From CALKKN01 sp041571375 (lineage in GTDB: Bacteria; Pseudomonadota; Gammaproteobacteria; Xanthomonadales; SZUA-36), in assembly GCA_041571375.1 (NCBI GenBank), contig JBFFUJ010000167.1, positions 1 through 5,737 on the forward strand: DNA of 5,737 nucleotides, read 5' to 3'. Below, piece by piece: positions 1 to 5,658 of the stretch (within the stretch, counting starts at the first letter, position 1; the number at the start of each line of letters is the position of its first letter). The translations under genes were made by a program, and so were the position numbers. The notes beneath the pieces were generated by a model. The model searched no databases. It saw nothing but the letters and a program-made list of their open reading frames with translations, and was not told the origin of the DNA.

Positions 1-2778
1 CGCCTGCAACGCCTGCAGGCGCTCGCCCAGGCCGCCGGTTTGCCTCTGACCGCCTGTGGTGACGTGCAGATGCATCACCGCTCCCGGCGCATGCTGCACG
101 CTGTACTGTCGGCTATCCGCCATGGCTGCACGGTGGCGGAATTGGGTTACCGCGCCCTGCCCTCCGGGGAGCGTCACCTGCGTTCCCGCGAACGCCTGAC
201 CCGACTGTTCCCGGCCGCTTGGCTCGAGGCCAGCGCGGCCATCGCCGCGCGTTGCCATTTCCGCCTGGAGAATCTGCGCTACCGCTACCCGCGCGAAGTG
301 GTGCCCGCCGGCATGAGCCCGATCGGACATCTGCGGGAACTGACCGAGGCCGGCATCCGCGAACGCTGGGGAGGCCGGGGTCAGAGTAAAGTGCCAGAGT
401 GCTCTACGCTGACACTTTACTCTGACCCCATTTCTCCCGCTCTGCGCGCCCAGATCGAGAAAGAGCTGGAGCTGATAGAGGAGTTGCATTACGAGCCCTA
501 TTTTCTGACCGTCTACGATATCGTCCGCTTCGCCCGGAGCCGGGGCATCCTGTGCCAGGGCCGGGGGTCGGCCGCCAATTCGGCTGTCTGTTACTGCCTG
601 GGCATCACCGAGGTCGATCCGGCGCGCATGAGCATGCTGTTTGAGCGCTTCATCTCGCGTGAACGCAACGAACCGCCGGACATCGACGTCGATTTCGAGC
701 ACGAGCGCCGCGAGGAGGTGATCCAGTACATTTACCGTAAGTACGGGCGTGACCGCGCGGCCCTGGCCGCCACGGTGATCACTTACCGCCCACGCAGCGC
801 GATCCGGGACGCCGGCAAGGCATTGGGATTTTCTCTCGCACAGGTCGACCAGTTGGCGCGCAATACGGCCTGGTGGGACAACCCCGAGGGGTTCACACAA
901 CGCATACGCCAGCAGGGCTTCGACCTCGACAACCTGAAAATCCGGCAACTGGTACACCTGGTGCAGAGCCTCGTCGGCTTTCCGCGGCACCTGTCCCAGC
1001 ACGTCGGGGGCTTCGTCATTTCGGAAACTCCGCTGGCCGCCCTGGTGCCGGTGGAAAACGCCGCCATGGCCGACCGCACCGTCATCCAGTGGGACAAGGA
1101 AGACCTGGAAACCCTCGGGATGCTCAAGGTCGACTGCCTGGCGCTGGGCATGCTGACAGTGATCCATCGCTGCCTGGACCTGATTCGCGGCCAGAAAAGG
1201 GGTCAGGTTCATTTTAATTCGAAAAATGAACCTGACCCCTTTTTTGTGACACTGTGCTCTGACCCTACCCTCGCCAACATCCCACCCGAAGACCCTGAAA
1301 CCTATGCGATGATCCAGCGGGCCGATACCGTCGGCGTGTTCCAGATCGAGTCGCGTGCGCAAATGGCCATGCTGCCGCGCCTCAAACCAGCCTGCTTTTA
1401 CGACCTGGTGATCGAGGTCGCCATCGTGCGGCCCGGCCCGATCCAGGGGAACATGGTGCATCCTTACCTGCAGCGGCGTCGGGGCAGTGAACCGGTCGAA
1501 TACCCCTCGGACGAACTGCAGGCCGTACTGGAACGCACCCTGGGGGTGCCGATTTTCCAGGAACAGGTCATGCAGATCGCCATGGTTGCAGCCGGCTTCA
1601 GCGGCTCGGAGGCCGACGTGCTGCGCCGCTCGATGGCGGCCTGGGCGCGCCGTGGCGGCATGGAGCACATGCACCGGCGCCTGGTGGATGGCATGCTGGA
1701 GCGCGGCTACAGCGAACGATTCGCCGAGCAGATCTTCCAGCAGATCCGGGGCTTCGGCGAATACGGTTTTCCCGAATCCCATGCCGCCAGCTTCGCCCTG
1801 TTGGTTTACGTCTCGGCCTGGCTGAAATGCCATCACCCCGCCGCCTTCACCTGTGCCCTGCTCAACGCACAGCCCATGGGTTTTTACCAGCCGGCACAAC
1901 TGGTACAGGATGCGCAAAAGCACGGCGTGAAGGCATTGCCAGTCGACGTGCGTCACAGCCACTGGGACTGCACCCTGGAGAATACAAAGGGGACGGGGCA
2001 AATTAATTTCAAAAAATTCGCCCCGCCCCCTTTTTTGCGGCCCTCGCTACGGCTTGGTTTGCGCATGGTCAAGGGGCTGCGCGAGGACAGCGCGCGGCGC
2101 ATCGAGCGGGCCCGCAGTGCCCGCCCGTTCAGCGATGTGCAGGACCTGGCCACACGGGCCCGGCTCGACCGCCATGACCTGGGCGTACTGGCCGAAGCCG
2201 CCGCACTGCGCGGGCTGGCGGGGCACCGGCATCGCGCCCGCTGGGAAATCGCTGCCGTGGAGAAAAGGGGTCAGAGTAAAGTGCCGGAGCACTCCGCTCT
2301 GGCGCTTTACTCTGACCCCGAAGCTGACCCTTCGGAAGCGGTTTCCATCCGCCCCCCCTCACAGACAGACGACACCCGGGCCGATTTTGCCAGCACCGGC
2401 CTGACCCTCGGCCCCCATCCGGTCGCGCTGATCCGCAGCATACTGAAGCGTCGCAGGGTCCTGCCGGCCCGCGATCTCCGTCGACAACCCCATGGCCGCC
2501 GCGTGCGCGCCTGCGGCCTGGTCACGCTGCGCCAGCGCCCCCTGACCGCCAGCGGTACCGTGTTCCTGACCCTCGAAGATGAAACCGGCTGTGTCAACGT
2601 GGTGATCTGGCGGCGCCTGTTCGAAAAACAGCGCAGCGACATCCTCAGCGCCTCGTTGCTGGCGGTGGACGGCGTACTGGAGAGCGATGGTGACGTCCAG
2701 CACCTGATCGCCAGTCGGGTATACGACTTCAGCCCGCTGACTGGCGGTTTGCAGAGCAAGTCACGGGATTTCTGCTGA
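1..2778 (+). CDS. dnaE2: Error-prone DNA polymerase III alpha subunit DnaE2/ImuC (5' end missing)
   Basis: This gene encodes the translesion polymerase that works with ImuA and ImuB in SOS-induced mutagenesis. The frame is open from base 1, so the start codon is off the window; the TTG at 40 is internal. Residue numbers count from base 1, and 925 residues are visible. The end of the PHP domain is at about 1-115. The palm and fingers follow, with QGRGSAANSAVCYCLGI, the catalytic PDIDVDF at 226-232, a third acidic position in KVDCLALG (D378), and GVFQIESRAQM and IVRPGPIQG. A helix-hairpin-helix region lies at about 689-750 and an OB-fold at about 835-907. The C-terminus, LQSKSRDFC, resembles the usual SRDF ending. 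Four palindromic elements insert about 70 residues in frame at 126-143, 399-415, 662-678 and 756-773. Allowing for roughly 180 missing N-terminal residues, the protein without inserts would be near the usual 1,030 residues. No stop or frameshift breaks it. An imuA-imuB operon would lie upstream, outside the window (inference). Confidence 0.96.
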   Translation, partial: RLQRLQALAQAAGLPLTACGDVQMHHRSRRMLHAVLSAIRHGCTVAELGYRALPSGERHLRSRERLTRLFPAAWLEASAAIAARCHFRLENLRYRYPREVVPAGMSPIGHLRELTEAGIRERWGGRGQSKVPECSTLTLYSDPISPALRAQIEKELELIEELHYEPYFLTVYDIVRFARSRGILCQGRGSAANSAVCYCLGITEVDPARMSMLFERFISRERNEPPDIDVDFEHERREEVIQYIYRKYGRDRAALAATVITYRPRSAIRDAGKALGFSLAQVDQLARNTAWWDNPEGFTQRIRQQGFDLDNLKIRQLVHLVQSLVGFPRHLSQHVGGFVISETPLAALVPVENAAMADRTVIQWDKEDLETLGMLKVDCLALGMLTVIHRCLDLIRGQKRGQVHFNSKNEPDPFFVTLCSDPTLANIPPEDPETYAMIQRADTVGVFQIESRAQMAMLPRLKPACFYDLVIEVAIVRPGPIQGNMVHPYLQRRRGSEPVEYPSDELQAVLERTLGVPIFQEQVMQIAMVAAGFSGSEADVLRRSMAAWARRGGMEHMHRRLVDGMLERGYSERFAEQIFQQIRGFGEYGFPESHAASFALLVYVSAWLKCHHPAAFTCALLNAQPMGFYQPAQLVQDAQKHGVKALPVDVRHSHWDCTLENTKGTGQINFKKFAPPPFLRPSLRLGLRMVKGLREDSARRIERARSARPFSDVQDLATRARLDRHDLGVLAEAAALRGLAGHRHRARWEIAAVEKRGQSKVPEHSALALYSDPEADPSEAVSIRPPSQTDDTRADFASTGLTLGPHPVALIRSILKRRRVLPARDLRRQPHGRRVRACGLVTLRQRPLTASGTVFLTLEDETGCVNVVIWRRLFEKQRSDILSASLLAVDGVLESDGDVQHLIASRVYDFSPLTGGLQSKSRDFC
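377..429 (+). repeat. Palindromic element E1 inserted in frame in dnaE2
   Basis: This 53-bp inverted repeat has perfect 17-bp arms: GGGGTCAGAGTAAAGTG at 377-393 and its exact reverse complement at 413-429. The centre can extend the stem (395-397 with 409-411, and 399-400 with 406-407). It encodes RGQSKVPECSTLTLYSDP, residues 126-143, between the PHP domain and the start of the polymerase core. From memory, DnaE2 homologues have only a short linker here before the (R/A)QIE..L.LI.EL.YEPYF block. Of the three plus-strand frames only the one used is open: one other meets TAA in the left arm and the third meets TGA in the core. The unit resembles the REP-like palindromes mobilised by RAYT transposases, but that link is inference because no transposase is in view. 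Confidence 0.9.
1195..1243 (+). repeat. Palindromic element E2 in dnaE2, terminator-like
   Basis: This is a 49-bp inverted repeat with perfect 21-bp arms at 1195-1215 and 1223-1243 around a 7-base AATTCGA loop. The arm core is GGGGTCAGGTTCATTTT, flanked by AAAA on the left and T6 (1240-1245) on the right. It shares GGGGTCAG with E1 and E4 but has a different core. It encodes KRGQVHFNSKNEPDPFF (residues 399-415), in the linker between the DLIRG segment and the LANIPPEDPETYAMIQRAD block. That linker is short in DnaE2 proteins I know. A GC-rich stem base followed by T6, with A4 in front, gives the form of a bidirectional intrinsic terminator, yet the reading frame continues through it. Confidence 0.9.
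1248..1266 (+). repeat. Decayed right half of an E1/E4-type element
   Basis: Bases 1248-1266 match the right arm of E1 (411-429) at 16 of 19 positions: GACACT, a divergent triplet, then CTCTGACCC. They encode VTLCSDP in the same phase as LTLYSDP in E1. The segment starts two bases after the T-run of E2. It could be the remnant of an older element that E2 disrupted, or the far end of a composite unit. No matching left arm of the E1 type is visible upstream. The match is short, so chance cannot be fully excluded. Confidence 0.5.
1986..2033 (+). repeat. Palindromic element E3 in dnaE2, second sequence family, terminator-like
   Basis: This 48-bp imperfect inverted repeat has a left arm AAAGGGGACGGGGCAAATT (1986-2004) pairing with 2015-2033. 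Nineteen positions are aligned, with two A/C mismatches (1993/2026 and 2000/2019). On the opposite strand both mismatches become G-T wobbles, so the hairpin is more stable there. A T6 run occupies 2031-2036 and an A6 run 2011-2016. It encodes roughly TKGTGQINFKKFAPPPF (residues 662-678) between the PVDVRHSHWDCTLE block and the LRLGLRMVKGL block, which are close together in other DnaE2 proteins as I recall them. Its GGGG sits one codon position later than in the other three elements. Confidence 0.85.
2267..2319 (+). repeat. Palindromic element E4 in dnaE2, near-copy of E1
   Basis: This 53-bp inverted repeat is the same length as E1 and has the same outer arms, GGGGTCAGAGTAAAG and CTTTACTCTGACCCC. 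The stem runs through 24 base pairs including two G-T wobbles (2282/2304 and 2286/2300) and closes on a five-base loop, ACTCC. It encodes RGQSKVPEHSALALYSDP (residues 756-773), matching the E1 peptide at 15 of 18 positions in the same phase. The site lies in the linker between the helix-hairpin-helix region and the OB-fold. A small secondary hairpin, CCGAAG (2318-2323) with CTTCGG (2330-2335), abuts its right end. AAAA precedes the GGGG, as in E2. Confidence 0.9.
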
Positions 2779-2806
2779 GCGCCGGGTTCCGGGCAGAGTG
2801 TCCTGA

Positions 2807-4648
2807 TCAGAGCGGCCAGAAATACAGCAAGGCGGGGATCGCCACGATGACGACCATGATTTCCATCGGCAGGCCGAGGCGCCAGTAGTCCGAGAAACGG
2901 AAACCACCCGGACCGAGGATCAGGGTGTTGTTCTGGTGGCCTATCGGCGTCAGGAACGCGCAGGAGGCACCGATCGCCACGGCCATAAGGAAGGCATCCG
3001 CACTGCTGCCCAGCTGCGCGGCCGCGCTGAGAGCTATCGGGCACATCACCGCCGCCGTCGCCGCGTTGTTCATGAAGTCGGACAAGGTCATGGTGACCAC
3101 CAGGATGACGAGCAGCGCGACAACCGGCCGACCCTGCACCACGGTCTCGAGCAGGCTGCTGGCCAGCAGGTCCGCGGCACCGGTCCGCTCCATCGCGAGG
3201 GCCAACGGAATCAGGGATCCCAGCAGAATGATGACCGGCCAGTCGACTGCCTCGTACAGACGGCGCAGCGGAACCACGCGCAACGCCATGAATGCCACCA
3301 CCCCGGCGGCAAAGGATATCGCAGCGGGCACCAGGCCAAACGCGGCACCGGCAATGGCCAGCGCCATGATGACGGACGCCAGCAATGCACGGCGCCGGTT
3401 CGGGATGCTGATCGAACGCGCCGCCAGGGGCACGCAGCCGAACTCGCTGGCAAAACCGGCCAGGGCATCCGGCTCGCCCTGCAGCAGCAGAACGTCGCCC
3501 GCCTGTATCTGGGTCGACCGCAGTCGCTTGATCGTCTGCCGTCCGCGGCGGGAGATCGCCAGCAGGTTCAGACCGAAGCGGCTCCGCAATTGCGCCGACT
3601 GCGAGGATCGCCCGATCAGCAGGGAATTGGGCATCACGGCAAGCTCCTGCAGCACGACTTCTTCCGGCTGACGCTCTTTCTTTTCCGCCTCATCCGCCGT
3701 TGCGTCCTCCTGCTCCGAGCCCTCCCCGGAGCCTCGCGGCCCGTCCGTCGACTCGCCTGTCCCCGGGTGTTCGAGCACCAGACCCAGGCTGGAAAAGACC
3801 GAGGACAGGGCCTCCGGCTCGGCCTCGATGATGAGCACATCCCCGCCCTGCAGCACCCGCCGGGGATTGGGCGCCATCACCCTGAAGCTGTTGCGGACCA
3901 TGCCCACGATCTGCGCGTCCGCATCCTGCAGCACGTCCTCCACTTCCCTGATGGTCTTCCCCGCGGCCTTGGCACCGTCCCGGATGCGCGCCTCCGTGAG
4001 ATAGGTGCCGGTCTCGAAACCACCCGCCCCGCGTCGCTCCCGCCGAGGCACGATGCGCCAACCGGCCAACGCGATGAACAGAAGGCCGGTGGCCGCGACG
4101 GCCAGACCGACCGGCGTGAAATCGAACATGCCGAAGCTGGCATTGGCCGACTGCTCACGGAAACCGGACACGATGAGATTCGGCGGGGTGCCGATCAGCG
4201 TGGTCATCCCGCCGAGGATGGTCCCGAACGACAGCGGCATCAGAACCCTGCCGGGTGTCAAATCCAGCCTGCCCGCCAGTTGGATCCCCAGTGGCATCAG
4301 CAGGGCCATGGCGCCCACGTTGTTCATGAATGCCGACAGAAAAGCCCCGACGCCGGTGATGGCCGCGATGGTGAGAACCGGTCCGCCGGATTTCGGAAGC
4401 AGTTTCTGCGCCAGCGTGTCGACTGCGCCGGTGGACTGCAGGCCCCAGCTCAGGATCAGCACACAGGCCACCGTGATGACCGCCGGGTGTCCAAAGCCCG
4501 CAAAGGCCTGGGCTGAAGGCACCAGGCCCAGCATGACCCCGGCCAGCAGGGCGCCCAACGCGACCACGTCATGACGCCACCGGCCCCAAAGGAACAGCCC
4601 TACGGTCAGCGCGAGTAGGCCAATGATCTGATACTGCTCGACGGTCAC
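2807..4648 (-). CDS. SLC13/DASS-family permease with two TrkA_C (RCK_C) domains
   Basis: This is a 613-residue inner-membrane transporter of the divalent-anion:Na+ symporter/ArsB-NhaD superfamily, the same size and organisation as E. coli YfbS. N-terminal membrane segments occupy about 1-200, with FMNN (107-110) and GTPPNLI (153-159). Two soluble RCK_C-like domains follow, about 207-295 and 330-412, each ending in a GGDVLIIEAEP or AGDVLLLQGEP type strand. They are joined by an acidic, probably disordered linker (about 295-330). C-terminal membrane segments (about 420-613) repeat the signature as DFMNNAATA (524-532) and TPIGHQNN (567-574), giving the family's inverted two-fold layout. Substrate cannot be read from the sequence; sulfate, a dicarboxylate or another anion are options. 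The start is GTG at 4648-4646 with no clear Shine-Dalgarno. The frame is open upstream to a stop at 4681-4679, so the start is moderately certain. The 3' end converges on dnaE2 with a 28-base gap. Confidence 0.9.
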   Translation of the reverse strand: MTVEQYQIIGLLALTVGLFLWGRWRHDVVALGALLAGVMLGLVPSAQAFAGFGHPAVITVACVLILSWGLQSTGAVDTLAQKLLPKSGGPVLTIAAITGVGAFLSAFMNNVGAMALLMPLGIQLAGRLDLTPGRVLMPLSFGTILGGMTTLIGTPPNLIVSGFREQSANASFGMFDFTPVGLAVAATGLLFIALAGWRIVPRRERRGAGGFETGTYLTEARIRDGAKAAGKTIREVEDVLQDADAQIVGMVRNSFRVMAPNPRRVLQGGDVLIIEAEPEALSSVFSSLGLVLEHPGTGESTDGPRGSGEGSEQEDATADEAEKKERQPEEVVLQELAVMPNSLLIGRSSQSAQLRSRFGLNLLAISRRGRQTIKRLRSTQIQAGDVLLLQGEPDALAGFASEFGCVPLAARSISIPNRRRALLASVIMALAIAGAAFGLVPAAISFAAGVVAFMALRVVPLRRLYEAVDWPVIILLGSLIPLALAMERTGAADLLASSLLETVVQGRPVVALLVILVVTMTLSDFMNNAATAAVMCPIALSAAAQLGSSADAFLMAVAIGASCAFLTPIGHQNNTLILGPGGFRFSDYWRLGLPMEIMVVIVAIPALLYFWPL

Positions 4649-4686
4649 GGCGGGCGAATGCAGCGGTGTGGACTGCGGTCAAGCAT

Positions 4687-4732
4687 AGCGCAGCGCCCCG
4701 GGCGGGTCATGCCCCCCGCAAGGCGCTGCGCT
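4687..4732. repeat. Long stem-loop between dps and the SLC13 gene
   Basis: AGCGCAGCGCC (4687-4697) pairs perfectly with GGCGCTGCGCT (4722-4732). A second inner stem is possible (4700-4706 with 4712-4717, one bulge). It lies downstream of dps and upstream of the SLC13 gene, both transcribed leftward. It lacks a T-run on either strand, so it is not a canonical intrinsic terminator. It could slow 3' exonucleases, assist Rho-dependent ending, or be a REP-like element. Confidence 0.6.
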
Positions 4733-4744
4733 CATCGTCAGTTA

Positions 4745-4776
4745 CCGGATCCGCGCACAGGCCCGCGGAATGCCGG
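4745..4776. repeat. GC-rich inverted repeat downstream of dps
   Basis: TCCGCG (4750-4755) pairs with CGCGGA (4764-4769) around an 8-base loop. CCGG at 4745-4748 and 4773-4776 can extend the stem across an asymmetric bulge. It is the second of three stem-loops between the dps stop and the SLC13 start. No T-tract follows it. Such short GC palindromes are common in GC-rich DNA, so function is uncertain. Confidence 0.35.
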
Positions 4777-4784
4777 CGTGCGGA

Positions 4785-4802
4785 GTGGCCAGGTCAGGCC
4801 AC
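4785..4802 (-). repeat. Stem-loop enclosing the dps stop codon
   Basis: GTGGCC (4785-4790) and GGCCAC (4797-4802) form a 6-bp stem. Its 6-base loop contains the dps TGA stop (4796-4794 on the minus strand). No T-run follows. It may be part of the 3' end structure of dps mRNA together with the two hairpins downstream of it. Confidence 0.4.
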
Positions 4803-5267
4803 CATGCTGCGTAACATCCAGGCGTTCTTCTCGTGCACCTGCATCCGCTGCGTCAGGAGATCGGCGGTCGGTTCATCATTGGCCGCGTCCGCGGCGTCGA
4901 TCACGGAGCGCGCGGTGCGGGCGACCGTCTCCTGGCCGATCAACAACTGGCGGATCATGTCCTCCGCGCTCGGCACCGCTTCCTCTTCCTCGATCGAGGT
5001 CAACTGGCCATAGGCGCGGTACGAGCCCGGCGCCGGTTCACCCAGCGCCCGGATGCGCTCGGCTATCTCGTCGATGGCCGCTGCCAGCTCGGTGTACTGC
5101 TCCTCGAACATCTGGTGCAAGGTACTGAACAGCGGGCCCTCCACGTTCCAGTGATAGTTGTGCGTTTTCAGGTATAGCGTGTAGCTGTCGGCCAGCAGGC
5201 GCGAAAGACCTTCGGCGATAACCTTGCGGTCCTGCGCTTCGATGCCGATGTTCATCTCTTTGCTCAT
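4794..5267 (-). CDS. dps: Dps family ferroxidase, DNA-binding protein from starved cells
   Basis: The product is a 157-residue Dps/ferritin-like protein. Members form dodecameric shells that oxidise Fe2+ with hydrogen peroxide, store iron and often bind DNA, protecting the chromosome in stress and stationary phase. The inter-subunit ferroxidase ligands are present with canonical spacing: H39, H51, D66 and E70, in HNYHWNVEGPLF, TLHQMFEEQY and AIDEIAERIRALG. The 12- and 27-residue spacings from the first histidine equal those of E. coli H51, H63 and D78. The N-terminal tail is short (MSKEMNIG) with few lysines, so DNA binding through a basic tail is uncertain. The frame extends 11 codons upstream, but the ATG at 5267-5265 is chosen because AGGAGG lies 6 bases before it. 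The DUF2061 gene ends 59 bases upstream on the same strand. Confidence 0.95.
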   Translation of the reverse strand: MSKEMNIGIEAQDRKVIAEGLSRLLADSYTLYLKTHNYHWNVEGPLFSTLHQMFEEQYTELAAAIDEIAERIRALGEPAPGSYRAYGQLTSIEEEEAVPSAEDMIRQLLIGQETVARTARSVIDAADAANDEPTADLLTQRMQVHEKNAWMLRSMVA

Positions 5268-5273
5268 GTCAAA

Positions 5274-5279
5274 CCTCCT
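5274..5279 (-). promoter_or_regulatory. Strong Shine-Dalgarno of dps
   Basis: AGGAGG on the minus strand, 6 bases before the ATG at 5267. It decides the start in favour of MSKEMN over the longer 168-residue reading. Confidence 0.85.
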
Positions 5280-5326
5280 GGTAATTAAGCTTATGTGCAA
5301 TGGAATTTACGGGACCGTGGCGGCGC

Positions 5327-5530
5327 TCAGGCGCCCGCCATGGGCTGCGGCGCCAGATCGACCCGCTCCCAGCGGGCCCACGCCCGCTCGTGGAGATGGT
5401 ATGCCACGGTATTCAGGGCCGGCTCGATCAACGCCAGCGCCCCACCGACCAGCACGCTGCCGGTCAGCAGGTACCCCAGTGAAAAGGCGACCGTGAAATG
5501 CACAGCCGCGAACGAAAGCGTCTTCTTCAT
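5327..5530 (-). CDS. Small DUF2061-type membrane protein
   Basis: This is a 67-residue protein with two predicted membrane segments (about 5-22 and 26-44), separated by the LLTGS turn at 21-25. The IEPALNTVAYHLHERAW block at 35-51 matches what I recall of DUF2061 proteins, where a conserved histidine-glutamate pair and a tryptophan close the second helix. Function is unknown. A short polar tail (52-67) follows, likely in the cytoplasm. An upstream in-frame ATG at 5545 would add five residues; the ATG at 5530-5528 is preferred because AGGAG lies 7 bases before it. The gene lies 59 bases upstream of dps on the same strand and may be co-transcribed with it, which would place it in a stress or stationary-phase unit (inference). 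Confidence 0.8.
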   Translation of the reverse strand: MKKTLSFAAVHFTVAFSLGYLLTGSVLVGGALALIEPALNTVAYHLHERAWARWERVDLAPQPMAGA

Positions 5531-5537
5531 CACCGGA

Positions 5538-5542
5538 CTCCT
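5538..5542 (-). promoter_or_regulatory. Shine-Dalgarno of the DUF2061 gene
   Basis: AGGAG on the minus strand with a 7-base spacing to the ATG at 5530. It overlaps the alternative upstream ATG (5545-5543), which has only a weaker GGA element close to it. Confidence 0.65.
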
Positions 5543-5545
5543 CAT

Positions 5546-5658
5546 ATTTCCTGTCCGTTACTTAATGTAAGGGCATCACTTGTATAAATAAAATTGAATT
5601 AAATGATATTTTCCATAGTTAAAAACTATACAATGCCGGGCGCGACGCGATCCGCACG
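5546..5658. promoter_or_regulatory. AT-rich divergent intergenic region, probable promoters
   Basis: Bases from about 5555 to 5635 are strongly AT-rich against a GC-rich background, as expected for a promoter region. TATACA occurs on the minus strand at 5586-5581, about 50 bases before the DUF2061 start, and on the plus strand at 5627-5632, about 27 bases before the ATG at 5659. Either could be a -10 element, but no convincing -35 hexamer accompanies them. A 6-bp inverted repeat, ATAGTT/AACTAT (5615-5620 and 5624-5629), overlaps the plus-strand TATACA and could be an operator. Assignment rests on composition and position rather than on clear boxes. Confidence 0.4.

Noticed and set aside
377..2319. 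dnaE2 as a pseudogene broken by insertions
   Set aside because: All four insertions keep the frame, no internal stop is present, and catalytic and C-terminal motifs are intact after each element.
377..2319. A CRISPR array or tandem repeat array
   Set aside because: The four palindromes are irregularly spaced, belong to different sequence families and lie inside coding sequence.
2779..2810. A bidirectional terminator between the convergent dnaE2 and SLC13 genes
   Set aside because: The 28-base gap has only the 8-bp palindrome CTGATCAG (2803-2810), with no stem plus T-run, so no terminator can be supported.
2307..3044. A 245-codon minus-strand open frame spanning the dnaE2 3' end and the SLC13 3' end
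   Set aside because: It overlaps two recognised genes in other frames and shows no family features or ribosome binding site.
2936..4516. A 526-codon plus-strand open frame opposite the SLC13 gene
   Set aside because: It is antisense to a well-conserved transporter, is rich in R, Q, H and G with no recognisable domain, and is the kind of shadow frame common in GC-rich DNA.
4649..4690. A sigma-70 promoter for the SLC13 gene using TTGACC at 4682-4677 (minus strand)
   Set aside because: At suitable spacing the sequence where a -10 box should be is ATTCGC, which is a poor match.
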